Part shown: one piece after another, positions 9,318 to 18,821 of the stretch
Layout of the letters: each line of letters starts with the position of its first letter
Numbering within the stretch: position 1 is the first letter of the stretch
Assembly: GCA_963845735.1 (NCBI GenBank)
Contig: CAWJTR010000012.1
Coordinates: 124,001 to 188,000 of the forward strand
From: AP-15 sp963845735
GTDB lineage: Bacteria > Pseudomonadota > Alphaproteobacteria > ATCC43930 > CGMCC-115725
Length of the DNA: 64,000 nucleotides
Reading direction: 5' to 3'
Notes under the pieces: generated by a model
What the model saw: only the letters and a program-made list of their open reading frames with translations
Databases searched by the model: none
Told to the model about the DNA's origin: nothing
Made by a program: the position numbers and the translations under genes

Positions 9318-11582
9318 CTATCTCGAGTATTCTTGTTCAGACATTCGTTTCATAGCAGACACCCCGGAAGGATCAAAAACCGACACCGCGTGGATTTCAC
9401 CATAAACCCTATAAAAATAAGGCAAACGTCTAGCGCCGAGTGCATCTGCCGCTCGACCAAGTTGCACCTGGGCGGCATTTTCTTCATCCGGCCAAGTAAT
9501 AATAATCTCATTTGTGCCATCTAGCACGTAATCGCCATCGATAATCGTCTCGAGCGTTTGCCAGGTATGATCGGCAGACGCTCGCGCCACACGATAACCA
9601 TTCACCTCTATTTCGACCGCCCCATCTGTTAGAGATGAAGCCGGAACGCGGTATGTGAACCTGAGACCGACAGGCTGACCCTTCTCGCCGATAAACACGA
9701 ACTTTGAAGTTTCCCAAAATGCTGATGCGTAAATGTTATGCGAGCCGCGATTATTCGGTAACGACCGGCTCGTCCAAGCGCGTTCCGAGGGACCGGGGAT
9801 CGCCGAACTATAGTACCATTCGGTCAATTCCTTAGGTCCGGTTTTCGGCGAATGTTCCTTAACCCGAAGATCTGAGACCTCTTTCTCGATATCCAACCCG
9901 ACCGCCCCAACCGATTTGACGACCGCTTCGCTAAGAATTAGGTCGAGACGTTGCCCTCCACCGCGAAGTAGGTATCGCAAGGTGCCCAATTCGTCGAGTT
10001 CGAACAGTTCGATTGTGGACTTACACGCCATGATCGGGACGCGGCGCGTTTGATAATCGACCACGCGGCGCATTATTTCCGCGCATTCCGGCCAGAACTG
10101 AAGTGCTCGCGCACACCAATAATGGACAAGGTTATAGCTTTGGTAGAAGTGAGCGTTGTGTGTTGCCGCCAAAAAGCAGGCTTTTCCTTCGACTTTCGGT
10201 GCGAGGTTAAGGGATTTGCTTTGGAGGTTCTGAGGCGGGATATCTCGACCGGTAAGCAATGTCAGCACTCGCGACGCGACTGCGGCCATTGCAAAATTTA
10301 TACCTTCAGCGGTGAGATGGCAGTAATCCAGGAAAATTCGCCGATCAGGTAGAGCGTTGTCGAGGTGCCGGTTCAATAGCTCCGGCAGGTCGATGACGAA
10401 ATTGTTCGGAGCGGAAGCTATTTCGCGCAAAGCGTTCTGGATCGGCGAAGACACGCGAGGCGAAAACGAGAACGACAGATCCCAACCTTCGGCGTCGCGA
10501 CACATCTCCAGGTGTTGCCGGGCGCCGTGAAAATCTCCGTTTGCGCGGCAACATTCGGCGAGAATACGCTGTGACACGGAACTCGTGCCACCGTCGAGTT
10601 GCGCCATTTTCTTGGCTGATTTACCAGCCAGGACGAGATCACGTTCACGCATAGCCCGGCTAGCATGTGCACTTAACTTAAGCCATTCTTTATTACCTTG
10701 CCCCGCGAGGAGGGGTGCGTTTGAAACCGGATCGCTCCAGTCGTCCAAATTAAATTCCGGAATAATCCAAATAACCGGTATTTTCCGCGGTTCTAGGAGA
10801 CTGTTCACCTCGCCTGTGAGTTGCCTGACCGCTTGTTCCGCTCCCTCATCGAGCATGGATTTCATCCCAGGGACGCCCTCCTTTCGGAGGACGCTATCGA
10901 CATATGGAATATCCGAATCTGTTAAGTGCGGGCGCCAGTTGTTCCCCGCAAAAATTACGATAACATCGGGGCGCAATGCGAGGCATTGCCCAACCATGAC
11001 CTTGAGTTCCTGAAGGGTTTGGTTGGACTTTGCCAGATCGACAATATCAATCTTTCCTGCCCCCAGCTGTGATCTGAGCATTCCTTCCAAAGCCGACGCG
11101 GGATTGAAGTGGGGATCATATAGATAGCCCCGCGCGACTGACTCTCCGAGAAGGGCAACCCGCCATTTGCAGCGTTTTGGTTCGATGCTTTCCTTATCCG
11201 CCCAATAGAACCACTCATCTCTGCGATCGGGCAGTCGAACGAACGGTGCGTCTTTGTCCCCGCTTTTTCTTTTCCAGATTCCCACTTGCGGTGTGTGCGC
11301 ACCGCCAACTTCGATGGAGAAATACCCTGCATAAGGCTGAGTGTTCAAAATTCCGGTGAGAAGAAGATTGCGAACCGCCTGAGTCTCGGCAGGTGATGCA
11401 GAAAATTGGGCTACCCGAGTTGCAAATCCTCTGAGAAGTCCATAGTCGTAATCCATTGCCTCATCGAACGTAATCCGATTAGGGAGGCGCTGGACTTTGC
11501 TAATTTCTAAACCAAAATAGCGGGCAACAGATTTCAAAGATTTCTTCAGCTCTTCGAGTGTTGGTTCGATAATCCGTCTCAT
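9318..11582 (-). CDS. Large SGNH-hydrolase-like protein (754 aa), partner of the carbamoyltransferase
   Basis: The SGNH/GDSL blocks are visible. Block I is VALLGESVARGYLYDP with nucleophile Ser148 (GES in place of GDS), a Gly/Asn block is VIVIFAGNNW (Asn214), and block V is LDYCHLTAEG with Asp419 and His422. Between blocks III and V is an insert of about 180 residues. Residues 1-130 and 450-754 match no family I know; the tail has beta-rich stretches such as VEIEVNGYRVARASAD, like a carbohydrate-binding fold. No signal peptide. G+C is clearly below the neighbours. It starts about 100 bp after the carbamoyltransferase stop. A role in esterifying or de-esterifying a carbamoylated glycan is inference. 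Confidence 0.7.
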   Translation of the reverse strand: MRRIIEPTLEELKKSLKSVARYFGLEISKVQRLPNRITFDEAMDYDYGLLRGFATRVAQFSASPAETQAVRNLLLTGILNTQPYAGYFSIEVGGAHTPQVGIWKRKSGDKDAPFVRLPDRRDEWFYWADKESIEPKRCKWRVALLGESVARGYLYDPHFNPASALEGMLRSQLGAGKIDIVDLAKSNQTLQELKVMVGQCLALRPDVIVIFAGNNWRPHLTDSDIPYVDSVLRKEGVPGMKSMLDEGAEQAVRQLTGEVNSLLEPRKIPVIWIIPEFNLDDWSDPVSNAPLLAGQGNKEWLKLSAHASRAMRERDLVLAGKSAKKMAQLDGGTSSVSQRILAECCRANGDFHGARQHLEMCRDAEGWDLSFSFSPRVSSPIQNALREIASAPNNFVIDLPELLNRHLDNALPDRRIFLDYCHLTAEGINFAMAAVASRVLTLLTGRDIPPQNLQSKSLNLAPKVEGKACFLAATHNAHFYQSYNLVHYWCARALQFWPECAEIMRRVVDYQTRRVPIMACKSTIELFELDELGTLRYLLRGGGQRLDLILSEAVVKSVGAVGLDIEKEVSDLRVKEHSPKTGPKELTEWYYSSAIPGPSERAWTSRSLPNNRGSHNIYASAFWETSKFVFIGEKGQPVGLRFTYRVPASSLTDGAVEIEVNGYRVARASADHTWQTLETIIDGDYVLDGTNEIIITWPDEENAAQVQLGRAADALGARRLPYFYRVYGEIHAVSVFDPSGVSAMKRMSEQEYSR

Positions 11583-11684
11583 AGGAGAGTAACTCGGATA
11601 AAATTCAGCGGGAATATGGCGTTTAGAAATTCAGCATCGATGCGCTGGGGATCTTGGGGAATCGTTTTTCGTCGCCAATACAGA

Positions 11685-13442
11685 TCAGAGCATGGTATAA
11701 ACAACATAGTCCTGCGGCTTCTGTGCCGGTGTGCGCGAATAAATCTTCCAAGGCGCCGGGATATCATCTCTATCGACCAGCAGGTCTTCGAGAACGAGGG
11801 CATCCATATCGGAGCGACCGAAAGTAGATATCGCGTCCATTATTGAACAAACGATGGGCTCTCCGCGCAGATTAAAGGAAGTATTGAGCAAGATGGGACA
11901 GCCGGTACGATGGTAAAAATGTTCGATCAGATCGGCAAATCGACTGTTTGTCGCCCGAGTTACGGTTTGAACGCGCGCCGAACCATCGACATGGGTCACC
12001 GCCGGCAACGGGATCGGCGAAATGACCCGACAGGTTTCCAACATGAAGGGGGAGGGGTGATCTATTGCGAAATGTTCATGGACAACTGATTCCAGGACGG
12101 CGGGCGCAAACGGACGAAAAGCTTCCCGCTGCTTAACCAGCGCATTGATCCTGTTCTGCATTTCCGGCCGCCGCGGATCAGCGAGAATCGATCTTGCTCC
12201 AAGAGCGCGAGGGCCAAATTCCATGCGGCCAGACACCCAGGCTATAACCTGTCCTTCGAGCAGTCTGTTAACAACGTCTTCAATCAATCCTGCTGGGTTC
12301 TCTCGGTAATCTCGAAATTCTACTCCAGAGGAACTCAAAATATGCCAAACCTCATGGGTGGGGTTCGACGGGCCCAGATAGGCATGTTGCAGTCTTTCCT
12401 GACACGGCCTCGCACCCGTATTCCTGACGTGCGCGATCGCTGCCGCGCCAAGGCAGCCGCCTGCGTCGCCGGCCGCCGGTTGAACAAACAGATGTTTGAA
12501 CGGCCCCTCCTCCAGGCACCGGGTATTGGCCACGACATTGAGAGCCACTCCGCCTGCCATACACAGATTTTCGCTCGGAACGCGGGTATGAAGATAGCGA
12601 ACCTTGGCCAGTAAAATGTCTTCCAGAACCAGTTGAGCGCTTCGCGCAACGTCCATATGAAACTGGGTGATCTCCGATCCATAAGCGCGCGGCGGCGCTC
12701 CCAGCAATGCGCAAAGATCCTCGGAAAACATCTTGTCTTGTTGTAGGAACGAATAATATTTCATATTCAGCCGATACTCCCCACCCGGACCGTTCTCAAT
12801 GAGCTGACAAATTTCCTTTACATATTTTGGCTGCCCGTACGGAGCCAGTCCCATTACTTTATACTCGCCTTCATTGACCTCGAATCCTAAATAACCAGTC
12901 ACAGCACTGTAAAACAGACCCAGGGAATCTGGGAAGTCAACCTGGCCCAGCCGCTGGATCTCGGCACCATTGCCGGAGTTATAAGTTGTCGTTGGCCATT
13001 CACCCACGCCATCAATTGTCAGGATAGCTGCCTCGTCAAATCCCGAAAAGAAATAGGTGCTTGCGGCATGGGACAGATGATGGTCAACGATCTCTATCTG
13101 ACCGTCATAGCCGGTGAGTAGGCGTATTTCGGATTCGGGTCTGGTCCATAATGTCGTGCTCAGGATCGAGGCGCGCCGCTGTTGCGTCAAACCCGGGAGC
13201 ATCCCCATCCACATTTGTCGACTCAATTTCAGACACGGATCCTCATAAAAAGCGACACACTCAATATCGGCTATCGTGAGACCGGCGTAATCCAAGCAAT
13301 ATCGAAAGGCGGCCGCCGGGAATGCCTTGTCGTTCTTTATCCGGGAAAATCGCTCCTCCTGAGCGGCTGCGAGAATTCGGCCGCCTTGCATCAAGCAGCA
13401 AGCAGAGTTGTGGTAGCCAAAGGAAATGCCTATGATGTTCAA
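11685..13442 (-). CDS. O-carbamoyltransferase, NodU/CmcH family
   Basis: 585 aa. The N-terminal Kae1-like ASKHA domain has GISFGYHNSACCLMQGG, AAAQEERFSRIK, DHHLSHAASTYFFSGF (metal-binding His residues) and ILTIDGVGEW; GLAPYG and GGVALNVVANTRC follow. The C-terminal YrdC-like part has EFGPRALGARSILADPR, RPFAPAVLE and ILLNTSFNLRGEPIV. These are the family signatures for transfer of carbamoyl from carbamoyl phosphate via an adenylate to a sugar or antibiotic hydroxyl. The start is TTG at 13442 behind GAGG. First gene of a low-GC pair with the SGNH protein. Acceptor unknown; an exopolysaccharide, lipid or small glycoside are options. Confidence 0.9.
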   Translation of the reverse strand: MNIIGISFGYHNSACCLMQGGRILAAAQEERFSRIKNDKAFPAAAFRYCLDYAGLTIADIECVAFYEDPCLKLSRQMWMGMLPGLTQQRRASILSTTLWTRPESEIRLLTGYDGQIEIVDHHLSHAASTYFFSGFDEAAILTIDGVGEWPTTTYNSGNGAEIQRLGQVDFPDSLGLFYSAVTGYLGFEVNEGEYKVMGLAPYGQPKYVKEICQLIENGPGGEYRLNMKYYSFLQQDKMFSEDLCALLGAPPRAYGSEITQFHMDVARSAQLVLEDILLAKVRYLHTRVPSENLCMAGGVALNVVANTRCLEEGPFKHLFVQPAAGDAGGCLGAAAIAHVRNTGARPCQERLQHAYLGPSNPTHEVWHILSSSGVEFRDYRENPAGLIEDVVNRLLEGQVIAWVSGRMEFGPRALGARSILADPRRPEMQNRINALVKQREAFRPFAPAVLESVVHEHFAIDHPSPFMLETCRVISPIPLPAVTHVDGSARVQTVTRATNSRFADLIEHFYHRTGCPILLNTSFNLRGEPIVCSIMDAISTFGRSDMDALVLEDLLVDRDDIPAPWKIYSRTPAQKPQDYVVYTML

Positions 13443-13619
13443 AAGAGGCCTCGGAAGCTTTAGACCGCATTCCCAAATTCGGGGTGGTTCGGGGCCATGA
13501 TTGGCCCGTCAGGGAAGCTCTTGCAACGGTAAATCGCACTGCGCGGGCAGGAGGTGGCGACCAATCTTACCGGTAGATGCGACGCGTTTAAGATCGCCGG
13601 CTCATCTGGGGAATGCGGG

Positions 13620-14879
13620 CTAACTATCACTCGCCGCCGCGGCAAGGAGGGCTTCGGCGGCGGTGGCGCCGCTCATGTATGCCCCGTGTGCGGTCGAGAA
13701 GAAATTCGGCGAGGTGGCCTCGCCGGCGAAAAACAGGCGGTCGTCGACGGGGGCGGCGAGCACCGCGCGGTCGCCGGAGTGGCCGGGGACGGCATAGGAA
13801 TAGGAGCCGCGCGACCAGGGGTCGGTCAACCAGCCGGTGGCCGCGAGCAGCGAAATGCGCTTGCGGATGTCGTTGCCGAGGATGCCCGCGAGCTCGTCGG
13901 CGGCAAAGGCGAACATCGCCGCCTCCCCTTCGCGCTCCATGGCGGCAGCAAACCGTCCGCCGAAAAAGCAGTAGATCGCCGGCCGGCCGAGCGGCCGGAT
14001 TTGATAGCTCATGGTCTCGCGCCGTACCGTCGAGCCGACCAGGAATTCGTCGCGGCCGATGTCCGGGGCGGGCCCGTCGAGGCCGATGAACAATTTATTG
14101 TCGACCCCCAGCGGCAATCCCGCGGCTGCGGCAACCTTGTCGGGGAGCGGTGGATCGAAGCGGATGGCCTCGGCAGCGAGAATCGAGGTCGGGACGGTGA
14201 CGATGACCCGTGCCGCCGTCACCGTGCCGCGTGCCGTATCGAGCCGGATCGTGCGCCCGCGATGGTCGATCCGCGTCACCGGCGTTTCCAGCGCCACCGG
14301 CAAGCCTTCGGCCAGTTTCTCGAACAGGCGGCCGTAACCCTCGCCCAGCCGCCAGTTGATATTGGTGCTGCTCTCGTCGTAGCGAACGTAATCCTTGACC
14401 GAGACGCGTTCGAGTTCGGCTCCGTTTCCCCAGGTGCTGCTGGCATCGAGCAGCTGGTTCCACCGGCCATTTGGCGGCAGCAGGCTTGCTAAGGATCGGT
14501 CCTCCGGCTCCGACGCTGCCTGTCGGCGGGCCCGGCCTTGCGCCTCCCGGGTGGCGAGCCAATCGGCTTCGGCCTCGTGCGTCTCGCCACTGCGCGACAG
14601 CCGGTTCGTCCATTCGGGCGGGCGGCGATGGACCGAGAAGCCGAGGCTTTGCGCGATCGGCGACAGCGGGTTGCGATCGGCGGAATGCAACCACTCGGCG
14701 CCGCGGTCGAGCGCAAAGCCGGCCGGCGCGATGGTGTGGACCCGGCCGCCAACCCGCTCGCGCGCTTCCAGCACCAGCACCGAATGCGTCCCGTCTTCGG
14801 CCAAACGCCGCGCGGCGCCGATGCCGGCGGCTCCAGCGCCAATCACCGCGACGTCAACCTCCGACGGAAACCCTGTCAT
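13620..14879 (-). CDS. Flavin monoamine oxidase family FAD-dependent oxidoreductase
   Basis: About 419 aa. The N-terminal FAD dinucleotide motif is VAVIGAGAAGIGAARRL, followed by VLVLEARERVGGRVHT (the GGR loop) and ALDRGAEWLH. The C-terminal end has WSRGSYSYAVPG and RLFFAGEATS, the FAD-contacting GEA/T motif of amine oxidases. It would oxidise a primary or secondary amine to imine with release of peroxide. No signal peptide, so cytoplasmic. The start at 14879 places the FAD motif at the usual distance. It lies about 55 bp downstream of the alcohol dehydrogenase gene and is probably in its transcript. Confidence 0.88.
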   Translation of the reverse strand: MTGFPSEVDVAVIGAGAAGIGAARRLAEDGTHSVLVLEARERVGGRVHTIAPAGFALDRGAEWLHSADRNPLSPIAQSLGFSVHRRPPEWTNRLSRSGETHEAEADWLATREAQGRARRQAASEPEDRSLASLLPPNGRWNQLLDASSTWGNGAELERVSVKDYVRYDESSTNINWRLGEGYGRLFEKLAEGLPVALETPVTRIDHRGRTIRLDTARGTVTAARVIVTVPTSILAAEAIRFDPPLPDKVAAAAGLPLGVDNKLFIGLDGPAPDIGRDEFLVGSTVRRETMSYQIRPLGRPAIYCFFGGRFAAAMEREGEAAMFAFAADELAGILGNDIRKRISLLAATGWLTDPWSRGSYSYAVPGHSGDRAVLAAPVDDRLFFAGEATSPNFFSTAHGAYMSGATAAEALLAAAASDS

Positions 14880-14934
14880 CTGCACTCTCGACGCGCCGCC
14901 GCGATATCGGCCAGCATAACGGGATGAGCCGCCC

Positions 14935-15918
14935 TCAGGGAACCAGCACGGCGGCGCCTTGCAGTGCGCCATTGCGCAGATCCGCAAGCGCGTCGTTGGC
15001 CCGGGCGAGCGGGTAGGCGACCGTCTCGGTCCTGACGCCGGCCTGCGGCGCCAGGGCGAGAAATTCCTCGGCGTCGCGGCGAGTTAGATTTGCCACCGAT
15101 CGCAAAACCCGCTCCTCCCACAGGATGCGGTACGGAAAGCTCGGGATATCGCTCATATGGATGCCGCCGCAGACGACGGTGCCGCCTTTTTTGGTGGCGG
15201 CGAGGGCGGCCGGCGCCAATGCGCCGACCGGCGCGAAGATCAGCGCCGCGTCGAGCGGTTCGGGCGGCAGCGACGTCGAATCCCCGGCCCATTCGGCGCC
15301 GAGACCACGCGCAAAATCCTGCGCCATCCGGTCGCCCGGCCGGGTGAATGCGAATATCCGGCGGCCCTGGTGGCGGGCTACTTGCGCGACGATATGGGCA
15401 GCCGCGCCGAAACCGTAGATCCCGATGGCGCGCGCATCACCGGCCATGCGCAACGTGCGATAGCCGATCAGCCCGGCGCACATCAGCGGCGCCGCCTCGA
15501 CATCGCCGTAGACCGGGTCGATCGCAAAGCAATAGCGCTGGTCGGCGACGGTCAGCTCGGCATAGCCGCCATCGATCTGATAGCCGGTGAACCGGGCGCG
15601 GTCGCACAGATTCTCCCGCCCGCTGCGGCAATATTCGCAGACCCCGCAGGTCCAGCCGAGCCACGGCACCCCGACCCTGTCGCCGATCGCGAAGCGGTCG
15701 ACCTCCGCCCCCTTCTCGACGACCGAACCGATGATCTCGTGGCCGAGCACCAGCGGCAGCTTGGGATCGGCAAGCTCGCCGTCGACGACATGCAAATCGG
15801 TGCGGCACACCGCGCAGGCGTGCACCGCAATCAGCACCTGCTGCGGCCCCGGACGCGGCGCGGACAATTCCGCCGCGATCAGAGGCCGTCCCGCTGCCGT
15901 CAGCAATTGCGCATGCAT
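14935..15918 (-). CDS. Zinc-dependent alcohol dehydrogenase (MDR family)
   Basis: 327 aa from the ATG at 15918. ACAVCRTDLHVVDGEL carries the catalytic zinc Cys, LPLVLGHEIIGSV the zinc His and Glu, and CGVCEYCRSGRENLC the four structural-zinc Cys. The Rossmann segment is IGIYGFGAAAHIVAQVA, a variant of GxGxxG. It interconverts an alcohol and aldehyde with NAD(P). The overall pattern resembles the zinc-binding alcohol dehydrogenases that often partner aldehyde or amine oxidation. The longer ORF upstream overlaps the divergent lipoprotein and is not used. Confidence 0.9.
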   Translation of the reverse strand: MHAQLLTAAGRPLIAAELSAPRPGPQQVLIAVHACAVCRTDLHVVDGELADPKLPLVLGHEIIGSVVEKGAEVDRFAIGDRVGVPWLGWTCGVCEYCRSGRENLCDRARFTGYQIDGGYAELTVADQRYCFAIDPVYGDVEAAPLMCAGLIGYRTLRMAGDARAIGIYGFGAAAHIVAQVARHQGRRIFAFTRPGDRMAQDFARGLGAEWAGDSTSLPPEPLDAALIFAPVGALAPAALAATKKGGTVVCGGIHMSDIPSFPYRILWEERVLRSVANLTRRDAEEFLALAPQAGVRTETVAYPLARANDALADLRNGALQGAAVLVP

Positions 15919-15972
15919 CGTTCTGTTCTCGCTACACCCGGTTTGAAATCCGGCACCTCGCCGCGCAGTATC

Positions 15973-16303
15973 GTGCGATGCGCTGCATTCAACGGGCTCG
16001 CCCTGGTCGCCGGTCTGTCTCGGCCTCGTCGCCGGTTGCGGTTTGGTCCCCTCGGGAGGCATGGCGGACCGGTGCGCGGACATCATGAAAGCGGCCTATC
16101 CCGGCGCGGACATCGATATCACCAAGCGCGAAGCTGCGGCCACCAGCATCACGACGATCGTCGCGCATGTCGAGGGCGTCCGCAGCGATATGCCGCCTCA
16201 TGGTCCGCTACCGCGCAATCTGGCGGTGGAATGCCGGTTTGAGGACAGCATTTTGACCGGGTTCCGTTGGACGGCGGGGCCTCTGCAGTCGGTCGGCAAA
16301 TAG
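15973..16303 (+). CDS. Small outer-membrane lipoprotein, frameshift inside the signal peptide
   Basis: The mature part begins with a lipobox LVAGC, giving CGLVPSGGMADRCADIMKAA and ending FRWTAGPLQSVGK. The hydrophobic signal (FNGLALVAGL) lies in a neighbouring frame and connects if one T is removed near 16015, yielding LALVAGLLGLVAGC. Start proposed at GTG 15973. Lipoprotein signal peptidase would cleave before the Cys and the protein would be anchored by lipid. No known domain; about 80 mature residues. It diverges from the alcohol dehydrogenase start at 15918. Confidence is limited by the frame join. Confidence 0.5.
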
Positions 16304-16438
16304 GCCCTGCTTGTATCGACGCCCGATCGGCGGCGAAAGCGACGATCACCAACCAAGCGTTTGTAATCATGTAGGATTCGCAAGCCCGGTTGCAAATGGT
16401 TAAGTCCGGTCGTAGACCCCCGCTCGGGAGGAGCGAAA

Positions 16439-16660
16439 ATGGACCAGCGATCGATTGAGAAACACCTGCGCAGATGGCAACGCCGCGACAAGGGAAATGG
16501 CGATCCCGTGGTGATCAATCACGATAAGGAGAGGGCCCCGGGCGGACGTGTGCACAGTCCGACGACAGGCAGCGGCTTGCCGGTTCAGGATCAGCTCCGC
16601 AAGCAATGGGATCCGACCAGAGGCGGCGGGCTGCCGGTCTTTCTGCGCCGCGTCGGTTAG
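16439..16660 (+). CDS. Small hypothetical protein, 73 aa
   Basis: Starts MDQRSIEKHLRRWQRRDKGN at an ATG with a strong GGGAGGAG about 8 nt upstream, which is the main reason to accept it. The protein is basic and hydrophilic, Gly/Arg/Pro-rich, without hydrophobic segments or a recognisable domain. Its stop directly precedes a leftover fumarylacetoacetase tail in the same frame, so it could also be a rearrangement product. Confidence 0.4.
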   Translation: MDQRSIEKHLRRWQRRDKGNGDPVVINHDKERAPGGRVHSPTTGSGLPVQDQLRKQWDPTRGGGLPVFLRRVG

Positions 16661-16825
16661 CCGGCCGTCGCGCGGGTGGCCGGCACACGACGGTCTGATC
16701 CCGAGGGCAGCAGCGTGAAACTCGCGAGCTTCAGCGCATCGGGACAGGGCTCGCACGGCGACGTCGTCGAGGTCGAGATCGGCGGCATCGGCGTGCTGCG
16801 CAACCCGATCATCGCCGAAAGCTGA
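16661..16825 (+). pseudogene. 3' remnant of a fumarylacetoacetate hydrolase family gene
   Basis: The last codons before a TGA at 16823 read GDVVEVEIGGIGVLRNPIIA then Glu-Ser, the conserved end of FAH-family hydrolases (…GDVVEVEIEGIG-LRNP…). Only about 35 residues upstream are plausible in frame; the catalytic core is missing, so this is a tail without a body. It sits 15 bp ahead of the quinone oxidoreductase start and indicates a deletion that removed most of the hydrolase gene. Confidence 0.65.
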
Positions 16826-16840
16826 GCGCCGGCCGCGGGC

Positions 16841-17833
16841 ATGAAGGCGATCCTGCTGCGCCAGCCGGGCGGTCCCTCAGCGCTCGAATATGTCGAGTTG
16901 CCGACGCCGGTTCCGGGCGACGGCGAGGTCCTGGTTAAGGCCGACACGATCGGCGTCAGCATGCCCGAGGTGCTGGTGCGCAAGGGCGTCTACAATTGGA
17001 TGCCGCCGCTGCCGGCGATCCCGGGGATCGAGATGAGCGGAACCGTCGTCGCGCATGGCCGCAACGTCGCCGCGCCGGCGATCGGCCAGCCGGTTTTTGT
17101 CAGCGCCCGCGACCTGCCGGTGCGCGCCGGATGCTATGCCGAATACATCGCGGTGCCGGCGCGGGCGGCGCACCCGCTGCCGCCGGGCTGCTCGCTCGAA
17201 GCGGCGGCGTGCCTGTCGAATTACCAGGTGGCCTATCACGTGCTGCACACCGCGGCGCGCGGGGTCGCGGCCGAGACGGTGCTGGTCCACAACGCGGCCG
17301 GCGGCGTCGGCAGCGCTGCGGTGCAACTCGCGCTGATCGCCGGACGCAGCGTCATCGGGGTGGCCGGCAGCGACGCCAAAACCCGCGCGGTGATCGAGCT
17401 CGGCGCCGGCCAGGCGATCAATTACCGCACCGAGGATGTCGCCGCCCGGGTGCTGGAAATCACCGAGGGGCGCGGCGTCGACCTGATCCTCGACCCGATC
17501 GGCGGCAAGGGCTTCGCACGCAACTTTGCGATGCTGGCGCCGCTCGGCATGGTAGTCTCCTACGGCCGGCTCGACGGTCCGCCGGATCCGGATCTGGTTG
17601 AGGGGATGCGCGCCCATTCCGCCGCGAGCCCGGCGCTGCGCTTCTTTACGATCCACAGCTTCGACGACCGGCCCGACATCCGCGCGGCGACGATGAAGAC
17701 CTTGCTCGGCCATCTCTCGGCCGGCGAGATCCAGCCGCTGATCCATGACCGGCTGCCGCTCGCCGACGCGGCGCGCGCCCACCAGCTCCTCGAAGCAGGC
17801 GCCGTGATAGGCAAACTACTGCTGAAGCCGTGA
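16841..17833 (+). CDS. NADPH:quinone oxidoreductase / zinc-independent MDR dehydrogenase
   Basis: 330 aa starting MKAILLRQPGGPSALEYVEL, the usual start of quinone oxidoreductases. It has VLVKADTIGVSMPEVLVRKG, the NADPH-binding VLVHNAAGGVGSAAVQLAL and the GVDLILDPIGG motif. It lacks the clustered Cys residues of zinc ADHs, supporting the QOR/enoyl reductase branch that reduces quinones or enones with NADPH. Cytoplasmic. It is followed after about 35 bp by hemC on the same strand. Confidence 0.9.
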   Translation: MKAILLRQPGGPSALEYVELPTPVPGDGEVLVKADTIGVSMPEVLVRKGVYNWMPPLPAIPGIEMSGTVVAHGRNVAAPAIGQPVFVSARDLPVRAGCYAEYIAVPARAAHPLPPGCSLEAAACLSNYQVAYHVLHTAARGVAAETVLVHNAAGGVGSAAVQLALIAGRSVIGVAGSDAKTRAVIELGAGQAINYRTEDVAARVLEITEGRGVDLILDPIGGKGFARNFAMLAPLGMVVSYGRLDGPPDPDLVEGMRAHSAASPALRFFTIHSFDDRPDIRAATMKTLLGHLSAGEIQPLIHDRLPLADAARAHQLLEAGAVIGKLLLKP

Positions 17834-17868
17834 GCCGGCTGATTCCGACGGCCAGGAACCACCACTAA

Positions 17869-18806
17869 GTGCCGGTGGCGCGCCGCCCCTTGCGCATCGG
17901 TACCCGCGGCAGCCCGATGGCGCTGATCCAGACCGGCTTCGTGCGCGACCGGTTGGTCGCCGCCCACCCCGATCTCGCAGCGGCCGGCGCCGTCGAAATC
18001 GTAACCATCCGCACGACCGGCGATCGGGTACAGGATCGGCGGCTCGCCGACATCGGTGGCAAGGGCTTATTCAGCAAAGAGATCGAGGAGGCGTTGACTC
18101 GCCGGCACGATCGATCTCGCCGTGCATTCGCTGAAGGATATGGAGACCTGGCTCCCGGACGGGCTCGAGATCGCCTGCGTGCTGGCCCGCGAGGACCCGC
18201 GCGACGCGCTGCTGTCGGCGAAAGCGGCGAGCCTTGCGCGGCTTGCCGAAGGGCGCGAAGGTCGGAACCGCCTCGCTGCGGCGCCAGGCTCAGTTGCTGC
18301 GGCTCCGCCCCGATTTGTCGATCATGCCGATCCGCGGCAATGTCAACACGCGAATGGACAAGCTGGCTGCCGGCGAGTTCGACGCGATCGTGGTCGCGCT
18401 GTGCGGCCTGGAACGGCTCGGCAAGGCCGATCTCGCGACCGAAATCCTGATGCCCGATATCATGTTGCCGGCGGTTGGCCAGGGCGCGCTGGCGATCGAA
18501 TGCCGGGCCGGGGACGATGCTCTGCGCCAGCTGCTCGACCCGCTCCACGACCCCGCCACCGCCGCCTGCGTCGGCGCCGAGCGCGCCATGCTCGCGGCAC
18601 TTGACGGTTCGTGCCGCACGCCGATAGCCGGGCTGGCCGAAAGCGACGGCGGGCGGCTGACCCTCGAAGGATTGCTGCTCAAGCCGGACGGCAGCGCCGA
18701 AATTCGCGCGCGTTCCACCGGCGATATCGGTGACGCTGCGGCGCTCGGCACCGCACTCGGCAGCGAGTTGCGGTCGCGGGCGGGTCCCGGCTTCGGGCTG
18801 GCGTGA
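17869..18806 (+). CDS. hemC: Porphobilinogen deaminase (hydroxymethylbilane synthase), two frameshifts
   Basis: Polymerises four porphobilinogen units in haem and B12 synthesis. The pieces are LRIGTRGSPMALIQTGFVRD, IGGKGLFSKEIEEAL, HSLKDMETWLPDGLEIACVL, KVGTASLRRQAQLLRLRPDL, IRGNVNTRMDKLAAGEFDAI and the dipyrromethane-cofactor site DGSCRTPIAG. They occupy three frames: one extra A at 18097 and one extra C near 18241 break it, and removing both gives about 312 aa, the family length. The GTG start at 17869 is the best fit. An essential gene with two indels is strong evidence for sequence errors rather than decay. Confidence 0.88.
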
Positions 18807-18821
18807 CCGCTCGGCGCCCTG

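Noticed and set aside
13554..14492. Long plus-strand ORF of 312 codons
   Set aside because: It is the antisense shadow of the amine oxidase, whose minus-strand frame shows all family motifs.
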